From Chloroflexota bacterium (GTDB lineage: Bacteria > Chloroflexota > Dormibacteria > Dormibacterales > Dormibacteraceae): 6,059 bases of DNA. Within the stretch, counting starts at the first letter, position 1; each line of letters opens with the position of its first letter. The notes under the pieces were generated by a model. It was not told where the DNA came from and did no database searches. It was given only the letters and a program-made list of their open reading frames with translations. The stretch lies in the NCBI GenBank assembly GCA_003446775.1, contig DMCH01000164.1, positions 1 through 6,059 of the forward strand, read 5' to 3'. The position numbers and the translations under genes are program-made. Shown here piece after piece: positions 4,803 to 6,059 of this stretch.

Positions 4803-4805
4803 GGG

Positions 4806-4973
4806 GTGGACATCCGCGCCACACACCTGACCCGGAAAGGGGCAACCGATGACGTGGTTGATGAAACCCGGGAGAACCTCTCCCGCCTCCGGACCGAGGT
4901 TGAGGGTTTGATTCCCATGGCGGAGCGCGCCGTCGAGGTGGCGGCGCAACTCCGCTTTTCGGTAGGCCTTTAA
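4806..4973 (+). CDS. Doubtful short ORF divergent from the XRE operon
   Basis: From GTG at 4806 the frame gives 55 residues, or 39 from GTG at 4854. The second half, DETRENLSRLRTEVEGL and AERAVEVAAQLR, looks like genuine protein: charged, helical and coiled-coil-like, with mostly G or C third positions. Against it, there is no Shine-Dalgarno near 4806. An AAAGGGG before 4854 is 11 nt away, farther than usual. TTGTCA (4762-4767) could be a -35 box, but only the poor TATGGC lies 17 bp later. It ends 21 nt before the convergent binding-protein gene. It could be a small divergent gene of the XRE module, a remnant of a longer gene, or chance. No function can be given. Confidence 0.3.
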   Translation: MDIRATHLTRKGATDDVVDETRENLSRLRTEVEGLIPMAERAVEVAAQLRFSVGL

Positions 4974-4994
4974 TCAGTCACGTGGGCGCGTCGG

Positions 4995-6059
4995 TCAACC
5001 GGTGGTCATGATGTCCGTCATCTTCGACGCGGCCTTGTCGAGCCCCGTCTTCGGATCCTCCCGGCCGGCGGCGATGTTGCCGAGCTCGGTGCTGAGCGCG
5101 TCGCGCTGCTCGTTGCTTGTCGGCGTCGAGGGCAGGACGATCAGGTCGCCTTTGTTGAGCATGCCCGCGCCCACTCCCTGGGATGGGTTCTGTGCGTAGA
5201 AGCCGCTCTGCAGCGTGGCGAACGCCGACTGCCGGACTGGCATGTATGAGGTCTTCTGCGCCCACTCAGTCGTGCTGGCCTGGCTCGTCAGGTACTTGAT
5301 GTAGAGCAAGGCCCCGTGCTGGACGTCTTGCGAAGACTTGTTGAAGACGCACATGTTGGCGCCGAACATCTCGTCCTTGACGCCATTGTCGCCGGCCGGG
5401 AAGGCGGCCTCGGCGAACTTGAACTTGTTGCCGATCGGCTTGACGAGGAACTGGTAGCTGACCTGGGTCGAGATGTACATCGCCGTCTTCTGGTTTTGGA
5501 AGTCGACCTCGTCTGCGAAGGCGCCGGCCGGAATCGGCTTGGCGGCGCCCGACTTGATGGCGTTGGACCACAGGGTCATGGCCTTGACCCCGGCGACGCT
5601 GTTGATGGTTGCTTTGGTCGGGTTCGAGGGGCTGTCGTACAACTGGCCGCCGTACTCGTAGAGCATGCTGAGGAAGGTGTCGATGGACGGGCCCTCAATG
5701 CCCGTCACGCCCTTGGCCGGGTCGGCCAGCTTGGTGGCGTCGCTGAAGAACTCGTCCCAGGTCGCAGGTGGGCTGGAGATGCCCTTGGCCGCGAACATGT
5801 CCTGGTTGTAGTAGACGACGGTCGTCGACTTGTTGAAGGGAAACTGGAAGTAGGTACCGTTGATCCGGGCGGCGCTCAACATGACCGGGAAGATGTCCTT
5901 CAAGTCGGCGCTTCCGAGTCCGTCGGCCGCGTTGATATATGGCGTCAGGTCGGCCAGCGCCTTGGAACTGTTGTACTTGGCGGCGTCGGTCTCGACGCAC
6001 TGCGCGACGTCGGGCGCCTGGTTCGCTGCAATTCCCGTCAGCACAGCCTTGTTGAGGTC
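4995..6059 (-). CDS. Extracellular solute-binding protein, family 1 (ABC transporter), N-terminus beyond window
   Basis: The frame is open to the right edge, showing 354 residues and the true C-terminus. Family 1 (UgpB/MalE-like) landmarks appear in order: LTGIAANQAPDVAQC, the segment INGTYFQFPFNKSTTVVYYN, PATWDEFFSDATKLAD, a glycine-rich YEYGGQLYD, AFADEVDFQNQKTAMYI, the late CVFNKSSQDVQHGALLYIKY, and the end GREDPKTGLDKAASKM. These proteins capture a sugar, oligosaccharide or glycerol-phosphate-type ligand outside the membrane and deliver it to an MalF/MalG-type permease pair; the ligand is not readable. Usual family length is about 420-450, so roughly 70 residues, including the signal or lipoprotein peptide, are missing to the right. 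A GTG at 6044 is internal, since coding continues upstream. No permease or ATPase gene follows the stop, so partners must lie upstream or elsewhere. Confidence 0.92.
   Translation of the reverse strand, partial: DLNKAVLTGIAANQAPDVAQCVETDAAKYNSSKALADLTPYINAADGLGSADLKDIFPVMLSAARINGTYFQFPFNKSTTVVYYNQDMFAAKGISSPPATWDEFFSDATKLADPAKGVTGIEGPSIDTFLSMLYEYGGQLYDSPSNPTKATINSVAGVKAMTLWSNAIKSGAAKPIPAGAFADEVDFQNQKTAMYISTQVSYQFLVKPIGNKFKFAEAAFPAGDNGVKDEMFGANMCVFNKSSQDVQHGALLYIKYLTSQASTTEWAQKTSYMPVRQSAFATLQSGFYAQNPSQGVGAGMLNKGDLIVLPSTPTSNEQRDALSTELGNIAAGREDPKTGLDKAASKMTDIMTTG

Noticed and set aside
4713..4805. Upstream half of the longer plus-strand frame that ends at 4973
   Set aside because: This part lies antisense to the XRE coding start and promoter, and only the portion after about 4806 looks protein-like.
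4769..4918. N-terminal extension of the XRE protein to an upstream ATG
   Set aside because: The added residues are Ser/Arg-rich and do not fit the family, and the extension would translate through a perfect TATAAT box and its operator palindrome.
1..6059. CRISPR array, tRNA or rRNA gene, insertion sequence, attachment site
   Set aside because: No regularly spaced repeats, tRNA-like cloverleaf, transposase or integrase motif, or terminal inverted repeats flanking a block were seen by eye. A tRNAscan and IS search would settle this.

Overview
The window is GC-rich, and its genes favour G or C at the third codon position. Strong Shine-Dalgarno genes (GGAGG-type, 4-6 nt from the start) sit beside genes whose -10-like hexamer lies exactly 6 nt before the start codon with no Shine-Dalgarno, which is the layout of leaderless transcripts. 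High GC, leaderless starts, a sugar-type ABC binding protein, a CsbD/lmo0937 stress pair and a lysine-only microprotein suggest a soil-type high-GC bacterium (Actinomycetota, Chloroflexota or Dormibacterota-like). No rRNA or other marker fixes the phylum, so this is an inference. I see no rRNA, tRNA, CRISPR array, transposase or integrase.

Layout, left to right. Positions 1-85 (-) hold the first codons, or an internal piece, of an unidentified gene that runs off the left edge. At 327-404 (+) is a 25-residue protein, 15 of them lysine, with a strong ribosome binding site, an upstream promoter-like pair and a stem-loop after it. At 551-1036 (-) is an unrecognised membrane protein of about four helices, convergent with the lysine-rich gene. 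At 1236-1786 (-) is a Phd/YefM antitoxin and RelE/ParE toxin operon, with overlapping GTGA stop/start and inverted repeats in its promoter. At 1969-2958 (-) is an alpha/beta hydrolase with a complete catalytic triad and an unusual arginine-rich tail of about 65 residues.

The roughly 300-bp spacer 2959-3264 separates the hydrolase from a divergent two-gene operon (+): a 51-residue lmo0937/DUF5670-like membrane protein (3265-3420) and a 57-residue CsbD-like protein (3441-3614). At 3772-4768 (-) is a second toxin-antitoxin-like operon, an XRE-family regulator overlapping a nucleotidyltransferase-fold protein by 17 nt, behind a perfect TATAAT and a CCATATGG palindrome. A doubtful short ORF diverges from it (4806-4973, +). 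From 4995 to the right edge (-) lies most of a family 1 extracellular solute-binding protein with its N-terminus outside the window; no permease gene follows it.

Functionally this looks like an accessory region: two autoregulated toxin-antitoxin-type modules, a stress pair, small basic or membrane proteins and isolated metabolic genes. The best candidates for something little described are the XRE/nucleotidyltransferase module and the lysine-rich microprotein. Neither is shown by sequence alone to be a new system.
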